Origin: UBA4802 sp964509195
GTDB taxonomy: Bacteria > Spirochaetota > UBA4802 > UB4802
DNA length: 64,000 bases
Reading direction: 5' to 3'
Assembly: GCA_964509195.1 (NCBI GenBank)
Contig: CAZDWJ010000005.1
Coordinates: forward strand, 1-64,000
Below, piece by piece: positions 45,648 through 55,310 of the stretch (positions within the stretch are counted from its first letter, which is position 1; every line of letters starts with the position of its first letter). A program made the position numbers and the translations under genes. A model generated the notes under the pieces. That model made no database searches. It was not told where the DNA came from and worked only from the letters and a program-made list of their open reading frames with translations.

Positions 45648-46043
45648 ATATTCCCCCAGAAATAGAATCTATAGTTTTCGTAAGGGGGCATTTACGCACC
45701 TGAATGCACCCTTACCAACCTTTTGAAGCAACCTCAAACAGCGGCGTGCCTTTGCTTCTTAATTACCAGTCCTTCCACTGCGGGATGCTCAAAAACATCC
45801 TTTCAGGTCACCTGTCCTGAACCTGTCGAAAGGATTGCCAGCATTCTAATTTGCCATGCATACCTGCACGGCAAATCTTTTCAATCACACTCTTGATATT
45901 CACTACTGCTTAAAAATTAACTTTTTATAATCCTAATTAAAAATGTGAAATAAGTTTGATACAAACTCTCATTTTAAAAAATAGAAGTAACATTAATAAT
46001 TTATTATATACTTAAAAACACGATTATACGCATAAAATCAGTG
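45648..46043 (-). repeat. 396-bp insert with three hairpins between pyrH and frr
   Basis: Hairpins: TAAGGGGGCATT with AATGCACCCTTA (45681-45712, one mismatch); CCTTTCAGGT with ACCTGTCGAAAGG (about 45819-45847), containing the widespread CCTGAACCTGTCGAAAGG-type repeat; TTTGCCATGCA with TGCACGGCAAA (45850-45875, one mismatch). The middle (45660-45890) is visibly more GC-rich than flanking gaps; the part next to pyrH (45900-46040) is plain AT-rich DNA. No ORF is present. It looks like accumulated REP-type elements in an otherwise compact operon. Confidence 0.6.
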
Positions 46044-46766
46044 TTAGGAGATCCGTGTGCCTACTTCATCTCCCATTAAAATTTTAACAAGTGATCCTTC
46101 ATCAAATAGATTAAATACCACAAGTGGCAATTTGTTTTCCATACACAATGAAACGGCAGTATAATCCATTACCCCTAACTGCTGTTGTAACACATCCATA
46201 TACGATGCTGCATTTATTTTATGCGCTTCAGGGAATTTTACCGGGTCTTTGTCGTACACCCCGTCAACTTTTGTAGCTTTAAGAAGAAGGTCAGCACCGA
46301 TTTCAATAGCACGCAGGGCAGCAGCAGTATCGGTAGTAAAGAAAGGGTTGCCCGTACCAGCTGCAAAGATGATAATCCTTCGCTTTTCCAGGTGGCGTAA
46401 TGCTCGCCTGCGAATGTATGGCTCTGCAACCTGGCGCATTTCAATGGCTGTCATCACACGGGTAGGAATTTTCATATTTTCAAGCACGCTCTGCACAGCT
46501 AGTGCGTTAATCACCGTACCCAGCATCCCCATATAATCGCCGGTTGCCCGCTCAATGCCAATGGATGTGCCCATCGATCCTCTGAAGATATTGCCTCCGC
46601 CAATGACAAGCGCCACATCAACTCCTAACTCATACGCACTTTTCACTTCACGGGCAATGTGGGAAACAATCTCAGGATTGATTCCCACCTTCTGTTGCCC
46701 GGCAAGTGCTTCACCACTTAGTTTAAGTAGAATCCGTCTGTATTGTGTTTTTGACTCTGATTCCAT
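46044..46766 (-). CDS. pyrH: uridylate kinase
   Basis: Phosphorylates UMP to UDP; amino-acid-kinase fold, 240 residues. RILLKLSGEALAG, DVALVIGGGNIFRG, the GTGNPFFTTDTAAALRAIEIGADLLLKATKVDGVYDKDP block and the C-terminal MDYTAVSLCMENKLPLVVFNL are conserved. ACACAGG lies close to the ATG. 23 bases after tsf. Confidence 0.97.
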   Translation of the reverse strand: MESESKTQYRRILLKLSGEALAGQQKVGINPEIVSHIAREVKSAYELGVDVALVIGGGNIFRGSMGTSIGIERATGDYMGMLGTVINALAVQSVLENMKIPTRVMTAIEMRQVAEPYIRRRALRHLEKRRIIIFAAGTGNPFFTTDTAAALRAIEIGADLLLKATKVDGVYDKDPVKFPEAHKINAASYMDVLQQQLGVMDYTAVSLCMENKLPLVVFNLFDEGSLVKILMGDEVGTRIS

Positions 46767-46789
46767 CCTGTGTAACCTTATTTCAGTAA

Positions 46790-47389
46790 CTATCGCTGCC
46801 CAATCTGAAACCGTACAAAACGACCAACGGTTATGTTTTCGCCGTAGGTTGCTATTCTGTTTTTGATGAGGTCTTTTATAATTACCTTACTATCTTTAAT
46901 AAACTCCTGTTCAAGAAGGCATACTTCAGAATAAAACTTGGTGAGTTTTCCTTCAACTATTTTTTCAATTACATTTGCAGGCTTTCCACTATCTTTTAAC
47001 TGCTCACGGTAAATTTCTTTCTCACGCTCAAGAACATCAGTAGGTATATCTTCAGGACTCACAAACATTGGATTTGCTGCTGCTACCTGCATACACAAAT
47101 CCTTTGCAAGGTCATGAAAATCCTGATTGCGTGCCACAAAATCAGTTTCGCAGTTAAGCTCCAAAAGAACGCCTATCTTATTGTTGCTGTGAATATAGGA
47201 AGCAACAATGCCTTCCTTTGCAACACGCCCTTCACGCTTGTTAGCGGCAGCCAATCCTTTTTTACGAAGATAATCAACTGCTTTTTCCATATCGCCGCCG
47301 CACTCTATTAACGCCTTTTTGCAATCAAGCATTCCTGCCTGAGTTTTTTCGCGCAATTCCTTTATCATATCGCTTGTAATTTCAGCCAC
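46790..47389 (-). CDS. tsf: translation elongation factor Ts
   Basis: GDP-GTP exchange factor for EF-Tu. 199 residues, the short form found in several phyla, with the TDF-type block LNCETDFVARN and VKELREKTQAGMLDCKKAL-like N-terminus. GTG start with AAAGGAG upstream. Its TAG stop is part of a copy of the GCGATAG octamer (46790-46796). Confidence 0.96.
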   Translation of the reverse strand: MAEITSDMIKELREKTQAGMLDCKKALIECGGDMEKAVDYLRKKGLAAANKREGRVAKEGIVASYIHSNNKIGVLLELNCETDFVARNQDFHDLAKDLCMQVAAANPMFVSPEDIPTDVLEREKEIYREQLKDSGKPANVIEKIVEGKLTKFYSEVCLLEQEFIKDSKVIIKDLIKNRIATYGENITVGRFVRFQIGQR

Positions 47390-47433
47390 GGTACAACTCC
47401 TTTTATTGTAAAATTAAATATACGATATAAAGC

Positions 47434-48249
47434 TTAACGCCTGTCATCTTCATATTCATCAAATTCGTCAGCATACTCTTCAGCATAATCCTTTTCAGGT
47501 TTTGCTTCAACCGCTTCTTCTTCAACAAAGTCAATTTTTGCTTCTACTGCTTCACCACTTATCTGGCCTGCTGACTGGCCTTCAATGATAGCATTGGCCA
47601 TAACTTCTAAAAACAGGGCGATAGCTCTAATAGCATCATCGTTGCCAGGGATAGGGTAATCTATCTCATCCGGATTGCAGTTAGTATCAACCACTGCAAA
47701 AATGGGGATACCTAATTTACGCGCTTCCTGAACTGCAATAGCCTCACGCTTTGGGTCAATGATAAACAGCGCATCCGGCAGCCTGTCCATATTTTTGATA
47801 CCTTCAAGCACTTTGCGTTTGCGCTCTAACTCACGGGTAAGCTCTAAAATTTCCTTTTTGGTTTCGGCTTCCCATTTACCGGTTGCTTCCATCTGTTCAA
47901 GTTCTTTTAACCGCTGGATAGAACGCGAAACAGTTTTATAATTTGTAAGCAAGCCACCCAGCCAGCGCTCAGATACATAAAACTGGCCACACTTCTGCGC
48001 ATATTCTTTTACTGCAGCTTGTGCCTGTTTCTTGGTGCCAACGAAAAGCACTCTGCCACCTTTTGCAGCTATTTCCTTCATTGCTGCATAGGCAATCTTA
48101 AGCCGCTGCATTGTCTTCTGTAAATCGATAATGTGAATACCATTACGCGCAGTGAATATAAACTGTGCCATACGAGGGTTCCATCGGCGTGTCTGATGAC
48201 CAAAATGAACCCCGGATTCCAACAAAGCTTTCATTGATATAACTGACAA
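47434..48249 (-). CDS. rpsB: 30S ribosomal protein S2
   Basis: 271 residues. SVISMKALLESGVHFGHQTRRWNPRM and the C-terminal PDEIDYPIPGNDDAIRAIALF are typical; an acidic tail (about 240-271) is extra. I place the start at a TTG (48249), seven bases after GGAGG, which gives the family N-terminus; the upstream frame to 48309 would read through this ribosome-binding site, and an ATG six codons downstream would cut the conserved start. Confidence 0.95.
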   Translation of the reverse strand: MSVISMKALLESGVHFGHQTRRWNPRMAQFIFTARNGIHIIDLQKTMQRLKIAYAAMKEIAAKGGRVLFVGTKKQAQAAVKEYAQKCGQFYVSERWLGGLLTNYKTVSRSIQRLKELEQMEATGKWEAETKKEILELTRELERKRKVLEGIKNMDRLPDALFIIDPKREAIAVQEARKLGIPIFAVVDTNCNPDEIDYPIPGNDDAIRAIALFLEVMANAIIEGQSAGQISGEAVEAKIDFVEEEAVEAKPEKDYAEEYADEFDEYEDDRR

Positions 48250-48388
48250 TGAAATACCTCCTGTAATATAAGATTCAATGCTTACACAAGCATACAATAT
48301 ACTCATCAAATAAACACAACACGGGTGCTTATTTGAATTATGCTCTTTATGGGCGATAGCTCATAATAATAAACTTATGGTATGTGGC

Positions 48389-48441
48389 AACCGGCTTATT
48401 TATACCGGTTTACATCTATACATTCCGTTGTACTCGGAATG
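48389..48441 (-). other. two hairpins in the rpsB leader
   Basis: AACCGG/CCGGTT (48389-48410) and CATTCCG/CGGAATG (48421-48441) lie between the DUF4321 stop and rpsB. There is no T run after either on the minus strand, so they look more like a processing or autoregulatory leader structure than a terminator. Function not established. Confidence 0.4.
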
Positions 48442-48470
48442 CGTGATAGTTGCGGGGGCAACTGTACCGC

Positions 48471-48707
48471 TTAAATCCATTTAAATAAAAGAATACCTGC
48501 AACCATTCCAGCAATTGCAGAAATATTAAACCTGAAATAAAGACTTATTATCTCAAGATCAAACCCTATTGGTTTTGTAAGCGGTGCATTGATTATAGCC
48601 AGCGCTGGCGCCAGCTTCACCAGAAAAGAACCAATTGCTACTCCTAATATACCACCAAGAATAACAAATCCAATAAAATATAATATATGGTCGCGCGAGA
48701 ATGTCAT
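48471..48707 (-). CDS. DUF4321-type small membrane protein
   Basis: 78 residues from ATG 48707: MTFSRDHILYFIGFVILGGILGVAIGSFLVKLAP, then IGFDLEIISLYFRFNISAIAGMVAGILLF. Two membrane helices with the DUF4321 pattern. The longer frame from 48764 lacks a ribosome-binding site. It sits upstream of rpsB. Function unknown. Confidence 0.72.
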   Translation of the reverse strand: MTFSRDHILYFIGFVILGGILGVAIGSFLVKLAPALAIINAPLTKPIGFDLEIISLYFRFNISAIAGMVAGILLFKWI

Positions 48708-48805
48708 ACTATATAACTCTTGATTATAGGAATGCACTACATAAATAACTAAAAAGACTGTCAAGATATTTTTTAAGTATTTTTAGTACTTCTATTGTTT
48801 TGAAG

Positions 48806-49279
48806 CTACGGTTGCAAGGCTTTTTGTATTATTTTTGGGTGTGGCCCCCAATACAACTTATAAAAAAATATGTCTTCTTCCATACCAACCTCAAACGTAT
48901 AGCCACTATACCGATAGTTATCGGTATAATAATCATCATCTTTTTCTGCTTTTGATAAAAATTCCAAAAATTCATACAAAAAATTTTCAAGACAATACGC
49001 AATCACCAACGCCAATGACATCTTCCATAACTTTTTCACATCCATAAAAAACTCATACTCATCATCATATAATACAAGATGCAACCTCTTCCATTTACCT
49101 GCACTTTTAGGCCTGTATTTGAGTTGTTTAAAATATTGTATATTAACCTTTTTACAGTATGAGGTAAAATTAATAAGCGATGACACAAATGTTCTCAGTG
49201 ACATATTATGTTGTGAAGCATACATTGAAATAATATCCAGATGATGGTACGATATACAAGTAGTTGTTTCAATACTCAT
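48806..49279 (-). CDS. unrecognised protein, possible tandem ribbon-helix-helix
   Basis: 157 residues from ATG 49279, chosen because GGGAGAAA precedes it; a TTG start at 49408 is not supported. Two stretches look alike in pattern: residues about 5-37 (TTTCISYHHLDIISMYASQHNMSLRTFVSSLINF) and about 64-100 (LHLVLYDDEYEFFMDVKKLWKMSLALVIAYCLENFL), each a strand followed by helix-turn-helix, as in ribbon-helix-helix DNA-binding folds. The acidic, Tyr-rich tail is unique. This is pattern inference; no family recognised. Confidence 0.6.
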   Translation of the reverse strand: MSIETTTCISYHHLDIISMYASQHNMSLRTFVSSLINFTSYCKKVNIQYFKQLKYRPKSAGKWKRLHLVLYDDEYEFFMDVKKLWKMSLALVIAYCLENFLYEFLEFLSKAEKDDDYYTDNYRYSGYTFEVGMEEDIFFYKLYWGPHPKIIQKALQP

Positions 49280-49482
49280 ATATTTTCTCCCAAAGTTGTA
49301 ACTTTCTTTTTTTAAAGCTTCATACAGCATCTCAAATATATATGCAAGCATATTTTTATTAGTAACAGAGCGCATAGCACTATTACAAAATTCTACAAAA
49401 ACTATCAATTAGTAAAGGCAATCTCATTTTTAATTGAAGACATTATAACAGTAACTATCGCCAAAAAAATAACAATCATGTA

Positions 49483-49511
49483 TTGAAATATTTTGTAATA
49501 TTTATTATATT
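49483..49511 (+). promoter_or_regulatory. promoter of aldehyde dehydrogenase gene
   Basis: TTGAAA (49483-49488), a 17-base spacer and TATATT (49506-49511), 27 bases before the ATG. Confidence 0.6.
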
Positions 49512-49538
49512 ATAATATTTTCAAATGGGGGACTTTCT

Positions 49539-50921
49539 ATGACAAAAGTAAGCGAAATCCTTACCGCACAAAAAATATTTTTTGAAACAGGAAAAACAAA
49601 AAATATTGATTTCAGATTACAGCAGCTTGCCACGTTGCGCAAGGCACTGAAAACCTATGGCAACCGTATAATACAAGCACTGGACAAAGACTTTAAAAAA
49701 CCAAAATACGAAACTATCGCCACTGAAATAGCAGTAACCATATATGAAATTGACCATACCATAAAACATCTGAAACAATGGGCAAAGCCACAAAAAGTAA
49801 AAACGCCTGTTGTACACCTTTTTGCAAAAAGCTACATCTTCCCTGAGCCATATGGAGTTGCACTCATTATTGGCGCGTGGAACTATCCTATAAATCTAGT
49901 ACTCAATCCTTTAATTGGTGCGATAGCAGCTGGTAATTGCGCCGTGATAAAACCAGCATACACAGCTATAGAAAGTTCAAAGGTTCTGTATGATATGATG
50001 AGTGAATTTTTTCCACAAGAATACATTGCTGTGGTGCAGAAGTACCCCGGAGTGTATGATGAAATCTTAAGCCATAAATTTGACTATATTTTCTTTACCG
50101 GCAGCACCGATGTTGGTAAAACCATAATGCAGGCAGCAGCTACGCATCTTACCCCTGTTACATTAGAGCTTGGTGGGAAAAGCCCAGCAATAGTATGTGA
50201 AGATGCAGACATTGATACCTCCGCACGCCGCATTGTGTGGGGCAAGTTTATAAATGCCGGACAAACCTGTATTGCACCGGATTATGCACTGGTACACAAA
50301 TCAAAAACAAAAGAATTTATTGATGCAGCACAAAAATACATCAGAGAGTTTTACGGCACAAATCCTATTGCAAGCCCTGATTTTGCCCGTATCATTGACA
50401 ATCAGCAATTTGATCGTTTAGCAAGAATGCTTGATAATTGCACGATAGTTATCGGTGGACAAACTGACAAAGACCAGCGCTACATTGCTCCTACTGTTAT
50501 CACCAATGTGACGCTTGAGCATCCATCAATGCAGGAAGAAATATTTGGGCCAATACTCCCGGTACTTGAATTCACTACCATTGATGAAGCAATAGCAACG
50601 GTCAAAATTTTTCCAAAACCATTGGCTACCTACATATTTACAACAAAAGCAAAGCAGTGGCAAAAGCTGATACGTGAACTATCATTTGGAGGTGGCTGTA
50701 TTAATGATACTATCTCACATTATGTTTCGCCGTATTTGCCGTTTGGTGGTGTTGGTGACAGTGGTATAGGACACTATCATGGAAAAGCTAGCTTTGATAC
50801 CTTTACCCACTATAAAAGTGTGTTAAAAAAACCGTTTTTGATTGATATATTTTTACGGTATCCGCCATATAACAAAGGCAAAGTATCATTTGTGAAGCGC
50901 TATTTCAGGTTCAAACTTTAA
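49539..50921 (+). CDS. aldehyde dehydrogenase, class 3-like
   Basis: Oxidises a fatty or aromatic aldehyde with NAD(P). 460 residues. GAWNYPI and FTGSTDVGK bind cofactor; E210 in LELGGK is the base and C244 in NAGQTC is the nucleophile. The C-terminal PPYNKGKVSFVKRYFRF resembles the membrane-tail region of class 3 enzymes, but without a clear helix. GGGGGA precedes the ATG. Confidence 0.93.
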   Translation: MTKVSEILTAQKIFFETGKTKNIDFRLQQLATLRKALKTYGNRIIQALDKDFKKPKYETIATEIAVTIYEIDHTIKHLKQWAKPQKVKTPVVHLFAKSYIFPEPYGVALIIGAWNYPINLVLNPLIGAIAAGNCAVIKPAYTAIESSKVLYDMMSEFFPQEYIAVVQKYPGVYDEILSHKFDYIFFTGSTDVGKTIMQAAATHLTPVTLELGGKSPAIVCEDADIDTSARRIVWGKFINAGQTCIAPDYALVHKSKTKEFIDAAQKYIREFYGTNPIASPDFARIIDNQQFDRLARMLDNCTIVIGGQTDKDQRYIAPTVITNVTLEHPSMQEEIFGPILPVLEFTTIDEAIATVKIFPKPLATYIFTTKAKQWQKLIRELSFGGGCINDTISHYVSPYLPFGGVGDSGIGHYHGKASFDTFTHYKSVLKKPFLIDIFLRYPPYNKGKVSFVKRYFRFKL

Positions 50922-51284
50922 TTTTTATTTGACAGATTAGTTGTAGTACTACACATAATAGACAGTGCTGGTTTTATTTTTTACTGTAATTTTCCAAGTA
51001 CCATAATAATATAATATGAATCTATAAATAGTATTTTCATTAATATTGGATTGCTAACACCTGTTTTTAACTGCTTAAAAGTATTTATAGGGTAGTAACA
51101 TTTTATTTTCTTAGTATTCTCTGACAAATTAATAATAACAGTGATCAGGACATCAAAACGTAATGAAAATAGTATGCTACATTATTCTGAGTAAAATCAA
51201 AAGATTACAAAATTAATAAGAGATTCTTTGGTACTGTGTGCCTCAGAATGATATTGTAATAATTCATTTTTGGAGGGGTTAATT
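50922..51284. other. 363-bp AT-rich intergenic region
   Basis: Between the aldehyde dehydrogenase gene and an unrecognised gene, both on the plus strand. It contains a perfect 10-bp palindrome GTAGTACTAC near 50943 and no convincing terminator, RNA or ORF. Confidence 0.35.
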
Positions 51285-51821
51285 ATGCCAAAAGCAAAAC
51301 AAAAAGAGTCTAAAAAAAATTTGGCAAGCAAATCAAAAAAACAAACAAAAACACCATCTCAGGATGCCACGCAACAATATATCAGGGCCATAAACCTATT
51401 GTTAAAAAAACTTGATGAAGAAAGCCTGAACTTTTTATATGAGCAGGCAAAAGTCCTTTTGCATAATGTAGAAGTGAAAAAATTGCAGCAGGAATTTGAA
51501 AAACTTGATGTAAAAACAATTACTGCAAAACGCCATGAATACAGCAAGGACAAACTCGAAGTTGTTGAAGCGGATGACCTGCGACACTTTATTTTTGTCA
51601 TTAATGGTGCACGGAATTTCTTCAGCCGTGATGAGATGAAAAAAATTGTGAAACTATGCCATAGTGCTCACGATCTAAAAACAGGAATGCGAGTGTTATA
51701 TCACTGGTTTGAAAAAAACAGAAAAGATGTCATTATTGATACTTCCATTGACGGTCCACAGGATAGAGCATTGGAAACAATGTATAACTATATTGTTAAT
51801 AACTACACTGTTGGTGAGTAA
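51285..51821 (+). CDS. unrecognised protein with basic N-terminal tail
   Basis: 178 residues from ATG 51285, with GGAGGGG upstream. The first 30 residues are almost only Lys, Ser, Gln and Thr and likely disordered. The remainder is helical and charged (NLLLKKLDEESLNFLYEQAKVLLH, KLQQEFEKLDVKTI, MKKIVKLCHSAHDLKTGMRVLYHWFEKNRKDV). No signal or membrane helix. The next gene starts three bases after the stop, so the pair forms an operon. Confidence 0.7.
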   Translation: MPKAKQKESKKNLASKSKKQTKTPSQDATQQYIRAINLLLKKLDEESLNFLYEQAKVLLHNVEVKKLQQEFEKLDVKTITAKRHEYSKDKLEVVEADDLRHFIFVINGARNFFSRDEMKKIVKLCHSAHDLKTGMRVLYHWFEKNRKDVIIDTSIDGPQDRALETMYNYIVNNYTVGE

Positions 51822-51824
51822 ATA

Positions 51825-52322
51825 GTGAATAAAGACAACATAATCCAATTAAATAAAATTGATTCAACAGAGCGTTTCATTGTTGTTCCACGCCGCATAA
51901 GGGGGAAAGTACTAAAGGTTGTAAAACCGTTAAAGAAGGTAAAGGGGAATTGTTATTTCACCTGTAATATGCCTCATGATGTTATTAATTTCATTTACCG
52001 CAGTGTAAAAAAATTAGGGCTAAATAGCTCTAAGCTAATTTTCTCCCGTGGGACTGTCCGCATTAACAACAGGATTGTGCATAACGCCGTTTCATCTACA
52101 GCACTTGATTGGGATTTAGGTATTTCATTTATTATCCCGCAAAAATTACAATACAATACTTTTGTTACAATTGAAGTTGATAACAATGATTACAGTGTGC
52201 GATTGATGGAACTGGCCATCCTGATTGCACTGATGGCATATGCATATCCAGCATTAACGCGTAAAAAACATGTTGAGAAAGCTCAAAAAGTGCTGACACT
52301 TGGCTGGAAAAGCATACTGTAA
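51825..52322 (+). CDS. unrecognised protein, operon partner of preceding gene
   Basis: 165 residues, GTG start, three bases after the preceding stop. Basic N-terminus (FIVVPRRIRGKVLKVVKPLKKVKGN), a mixed region, a hydrophobic patch near 133-148 (LMELAILIALMAYAYPAL) that could be one membrane-associated helix, and a basic end. The gene converges on the next one with a five-base gap. No family recognised. Confidence 0.65.
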   Translation: MNKDNIIQLNKIDSTERFIVVPRRIRGKVLKVVKPLKKVKGNCYFTCNMPHDVINFIYRSVKKLGLNSSKLIFSRGTVRINNRIVHNAVSSTALDWDLGISFIIPQKLQYNTFVTIEVDNNDYSVRLMELAILIALMAYAYPALTRKKHVEKAQKVLTLGWKSIL

Positions 52323-52327
52323 AACGT

Positions 52328-53857
52328 TTATCGTTCTATCTTTTCAGGCAAACGATACATATATTTTTTTCTGAAAATTGTCTCTGTTACAAATTTATCA
52401 ACCTTACGGGCAAACTGGAAAAGCCGCCAGATAAATGCATCACTTTTGTAATACTTTGCTATCTCTTCAAAAGTTAAGGGCTGAATTGATTCATCCAGTG
52501 AGCTAAAAAAATAATTTGCTGCTTTTATAAATGCAGGTATCAGGTCTTCACGCTTTTCTTTATACAAGTTTGCTATACAATCTATAACCACCGAACGCAC
52601 ATCATAATACCTATCTAGTACCTCCTGTAAAAAAAGTGCCCGTATAATTGCCCGTAAAAATGACGGTGTGTTTTTTAGGAATAACTCTGCATTAAGCTGC
52701 TCTACACCACCCACACGATACAATGGCGTGCTTGTGTCAATATATAACAACGAATCATTTTCACCTACATAATTCAGAGCACCATCAACCGAAACAAGCA
52801 CCCAGTTTGATATCTGGCCATCAATACCCACCTTCAGATTATTATCGTGCTGATTGAATAAATACCATTTTTTTAGTTCAGCAAGTATTTTGGTAAACAG
52901 TGCAACTGCATTGCGTTCATCATGACGCTTAACTAACGTATTCCCCACCATTTGCGGATTAACTTTTTTTTGCCCCGCATACACCGTATACCAGCCGTTA
53001 CTTTTGAAATAACGAAATTGTTGCTCCGGTACATGTATTCCTATTTTTTCTGTCAGTATTTCTCTGTATTCATTATATACTCGTTGCAGCGCCACAACAT
53101 CATCAAGTGTGTCGATAGGGGGCATCCGTTTCCATACCCAATCATATTCAGTTATATCTATTTTTGAAAATGATTTATTAATTATTGAACCATGTATCGT
53201 TTGCATTACAGTGGATATTTCACCATATCCTAAAATTTTAAGTTTAAGTTCTTCTCGATACAGTCGTGTAAAGTCTTTGACAAACTGTTTATATAAATCA
53301 GTATCCTGAACAAGATTATCCCGTATACGGTCATATAACTCAATGATTGACCATATATTTTGTATATCAAACTGCGACAGGACCAATTCCTGTAGATTTT
53401 TAATCTTATCAAATTTTTTAAATGTTGGAAGGTAGCGTTCTAAATACGGCAACTGCTCTTTGACAAGTTTTTCAATGCTTATTTGCTCTTCACTATAAAA
53501 TAAATTGTAGAGATGGTGAAGCGCTCGTGTATTTGCAATATGCCTCACCAGATATTCATAGAACCGTATTCTATCTATTGTAAGAATTGCTTTATTACCG
53601 CGCATTATCGTAGTGATTTCATCATGCAGCCCAAAAAGGCCTTTTATTAGATCAATGCTTTTTGCTTGCGTTACAGCATCTTTCAGCACAAACCCCTTTG
53701 ACGTCTTATTCCAGATTTTGTAAAAGTTTTCAGATATCGACTTCAGCTCTTTATTAACAGATGCAAGTTGCATGAATCGTATTCGCTTGCGTTTGAGTTC
53801 GTACACAGTATTTAAGAATGCTAAATGTTCAACTATATCCTTATGGTCATCTTCCAT
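52328..53857 (-). CDS. unrecognised 509-residue protein, possibly kinase-like
   Basis: No signal or membrane helix. The first 250 residues are helical and charged. The second half carries KVGIDGQISNWVLVSVDG, then YIDTSTPLYRVGG, and a helical end. The order of a glycine-rich strand pair followed by an acidic strand-turn reminds me of atypical protein-kinase-like folds (DUF6206-type), but no catalytic HxD or DFG motif is clear. It lies 10 bases after the aminotransferase gene and is probably co-expressed with it. Confidence 0.65.
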   Translation of the reverse strand: MEDDHKDIVEHLAFLNTVYELKRKRIRFMQLASVNKELKSISENFYKIWNKTSKGFVLKDAVTQAKSIDLIKGLFGLHDEITTIMRGNKAILTIDRIRFYEYLVRHIANTRALHHLYNLFYSEEQISIEKLVKEQLPYLERYLPTFKKFDKIKNLQELVLSQFDIQNIWSIIELYDRIRDNLVQDTDLYKQFVKDFTRLYREELKLKILGYGEISTVMQTIHGSIINKSFSKIDITEYDWVWKRMPPIDTLDDVVALQRVYNEYREILTEKIGIHVPEQQFRYFKSNGWYTVYAGQKKVNPQMVGNTLVKRHDERNAVALFTKILAELKKWYLFNQHDNNLKVGIDGQISNWVLVSVDGALNYVGENDSLLYIDTSTPLYRVGGVEQLNAELFLKNTPSFLRAIIRALFLQEVLDRYYDVRSVVIDCIANLYKEKREDLIPAFIKAANYFFSSLDESIQPLTFEEIAKYYKSDAFIWRLFQFARKVDKFVTETIFRKKYMYRLPEKIER

Positions 53858-53867
53858 AAAAGCCCCC

Positions 53868-55088
53868 TCACTGTGATAAGGCTTGTAATGATTTCTCTAT
53901 AGCAGCAATAACTAAATCAGCTTCTCTGTGTGTAATAATAAGTGGCGGCAAAAACTGAATCACTTTAGGATCATTGCCTGAATACACAACATATACTCCA
54001 TTATCAAATAAAAGCTTAACCATAAAAAGCGCTGTCATCTCATCGTTAAATGCTAACCCCATCATTAATCCCAAACCCCTAACCCAAAATGAAGCTTTTG
54101 GATACTGTGAAGAAAGCGCATTGAGCTCTTTTGAAAAATAGTCTGCTATCTGGTTTACGTGGTTAAGAAAGGAACTATCGCACATATCCAAAACCGCCAA
54201 ACTTGCAAAGCAGCCAATTTCACTGCCACCAAATGTTGAAATATGGATAAACGGATTTTCCTTAAAAAAGAATGCATAATCTTCTTTATATATGGTTGCG
54301 GTAATGGGATAAATACCGCCGCTCATGCCTTTACCCAACACCACAATGTCAGGAACAACATCAAAGTGCTCAAAGCCCCACAACTTCCCTGTTCGCCCAA
54401 AACCTGTCTGCACCTCATCCAATATTAAAAGCGCACCTTTAGCATAACAGAGCTGTGCAACATTTTTAAAGTAATCTTTATCAGGGACAACAATGCCTAG
54501 TGTAGCAGGAATTGTTTCTAAAATGACAGCAGCAGTGTGTTCATCAATTGCAGCCTCCATTGCTGTAACGTCATTAAAGGGAACCTGAAGAAAACCAGGT
54601 GCAAGCGGTTCAAATGGCTTTTTGAATTTCTCATCACCTGTGGCAAGGGCAAAGCCAGTATGCCCGTGATACCCACCAATTGCCGAGATTATCTGTGGCC
54701 GCCCTGTTACCGCACGGGCAATCTTAATTGCAGTATCTATTGCCTCACCACCTGACACCCCATAGACAACCTGATTTAACCCTGCAGGCATTGTAGCTGC
54801 CAACTTTTGTGCAAGCATTGCCTTTGGCTTGCTTATTAAATGGTGATTGCCAATATCGTAGCGCTGCATTGCTTTTTTTATGGCATCCATTATTTTTTTA
54901 TTGCGATGCCCCAGATTAAATACACCACCGTTGCAATGGCAATTTATGTAACGCTTTCCACTGATATCATATAAAAAGACACCACGGCGTTTATGCTGCA
55001 CCAGAGCAATATCATATTTTTTATACATTTCTACTTTGCCAGGTGCTACAAACCGTGCATACAGTTCCATTATCTTTTCTTTATTCAT
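53868..55088 (-). CDS. class III aminotransferase (acetylornithine/GABA type)
   Basis: PLP enzyme moving an omega-amino group. 406 residues from ATG 55088, preceded by GGGGGAG; the longer frame to 55139 is rejected. SGGEAIDTAIKIAR binds phosphate, DEVQTGFGRTGKLWGFEHF includes the Asp that contacts the pyridine, and the Schiff-base lysine is K253 in VLGKGMSGG. The substrate cannot be fixed; no arginine-pathway gene is near, and its partner is the unrecognised 52328-53857 gene. Confidence 0.9.
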   Translation of the reverse strand: MNKEKIMELYARFVAPGKVEMYKKYDIALVQHKRRGVFLYDISGKRYINCHCNGGVFNLGHRNKKIMDAIKKAMQRYDIGNHHLISKPKAMLAQKLAATMPAGLNQVVYGVSGGEAIDTAIKIARAVTGRPQIISAIGGYHGHTGFALATGDEKFKKPFEPLAPGFLQVPFNDVTAMEAAIDEHTAAVILETIPATLGIVVPDKDYFKNVAQLCYAKGALLILDEVQTGFGRTGKLWGFEHFDVVPDIVVLGKGMSGGIYPITATIYKEDYAFFFKENPFIHISTFGGSEIGCFASLAVLDMCDSSFLNHVNQIADYFSKELNALSSQYPKASFWVRGLGLMMGLAFNDEMTALFMVKLLFDNGVYVVYSGNDPKVIQFLPPLIITHREADLVIAAIEKSLQALSQ

Positions 55089-55310
55089 TGGCTCCCCCAT
55101 CAGTGTAGTACAACACAGTGCAACAAAAGTCACAAGCATTTTTTATGGACACATCTAAAAACTGCTTTTTTCTTTAAGATTAAGACTTACAATAAAAAAG
55201 TAGTTTTATCCTAAAATATATGTGCCCACAAGAAAACATCCTTAAAAATTAGTTTTTAAAAGTTCCCTTATTTTTGTGCGATAGTTACTGTGTAAAAACT
55301 ATTCAAGCTA

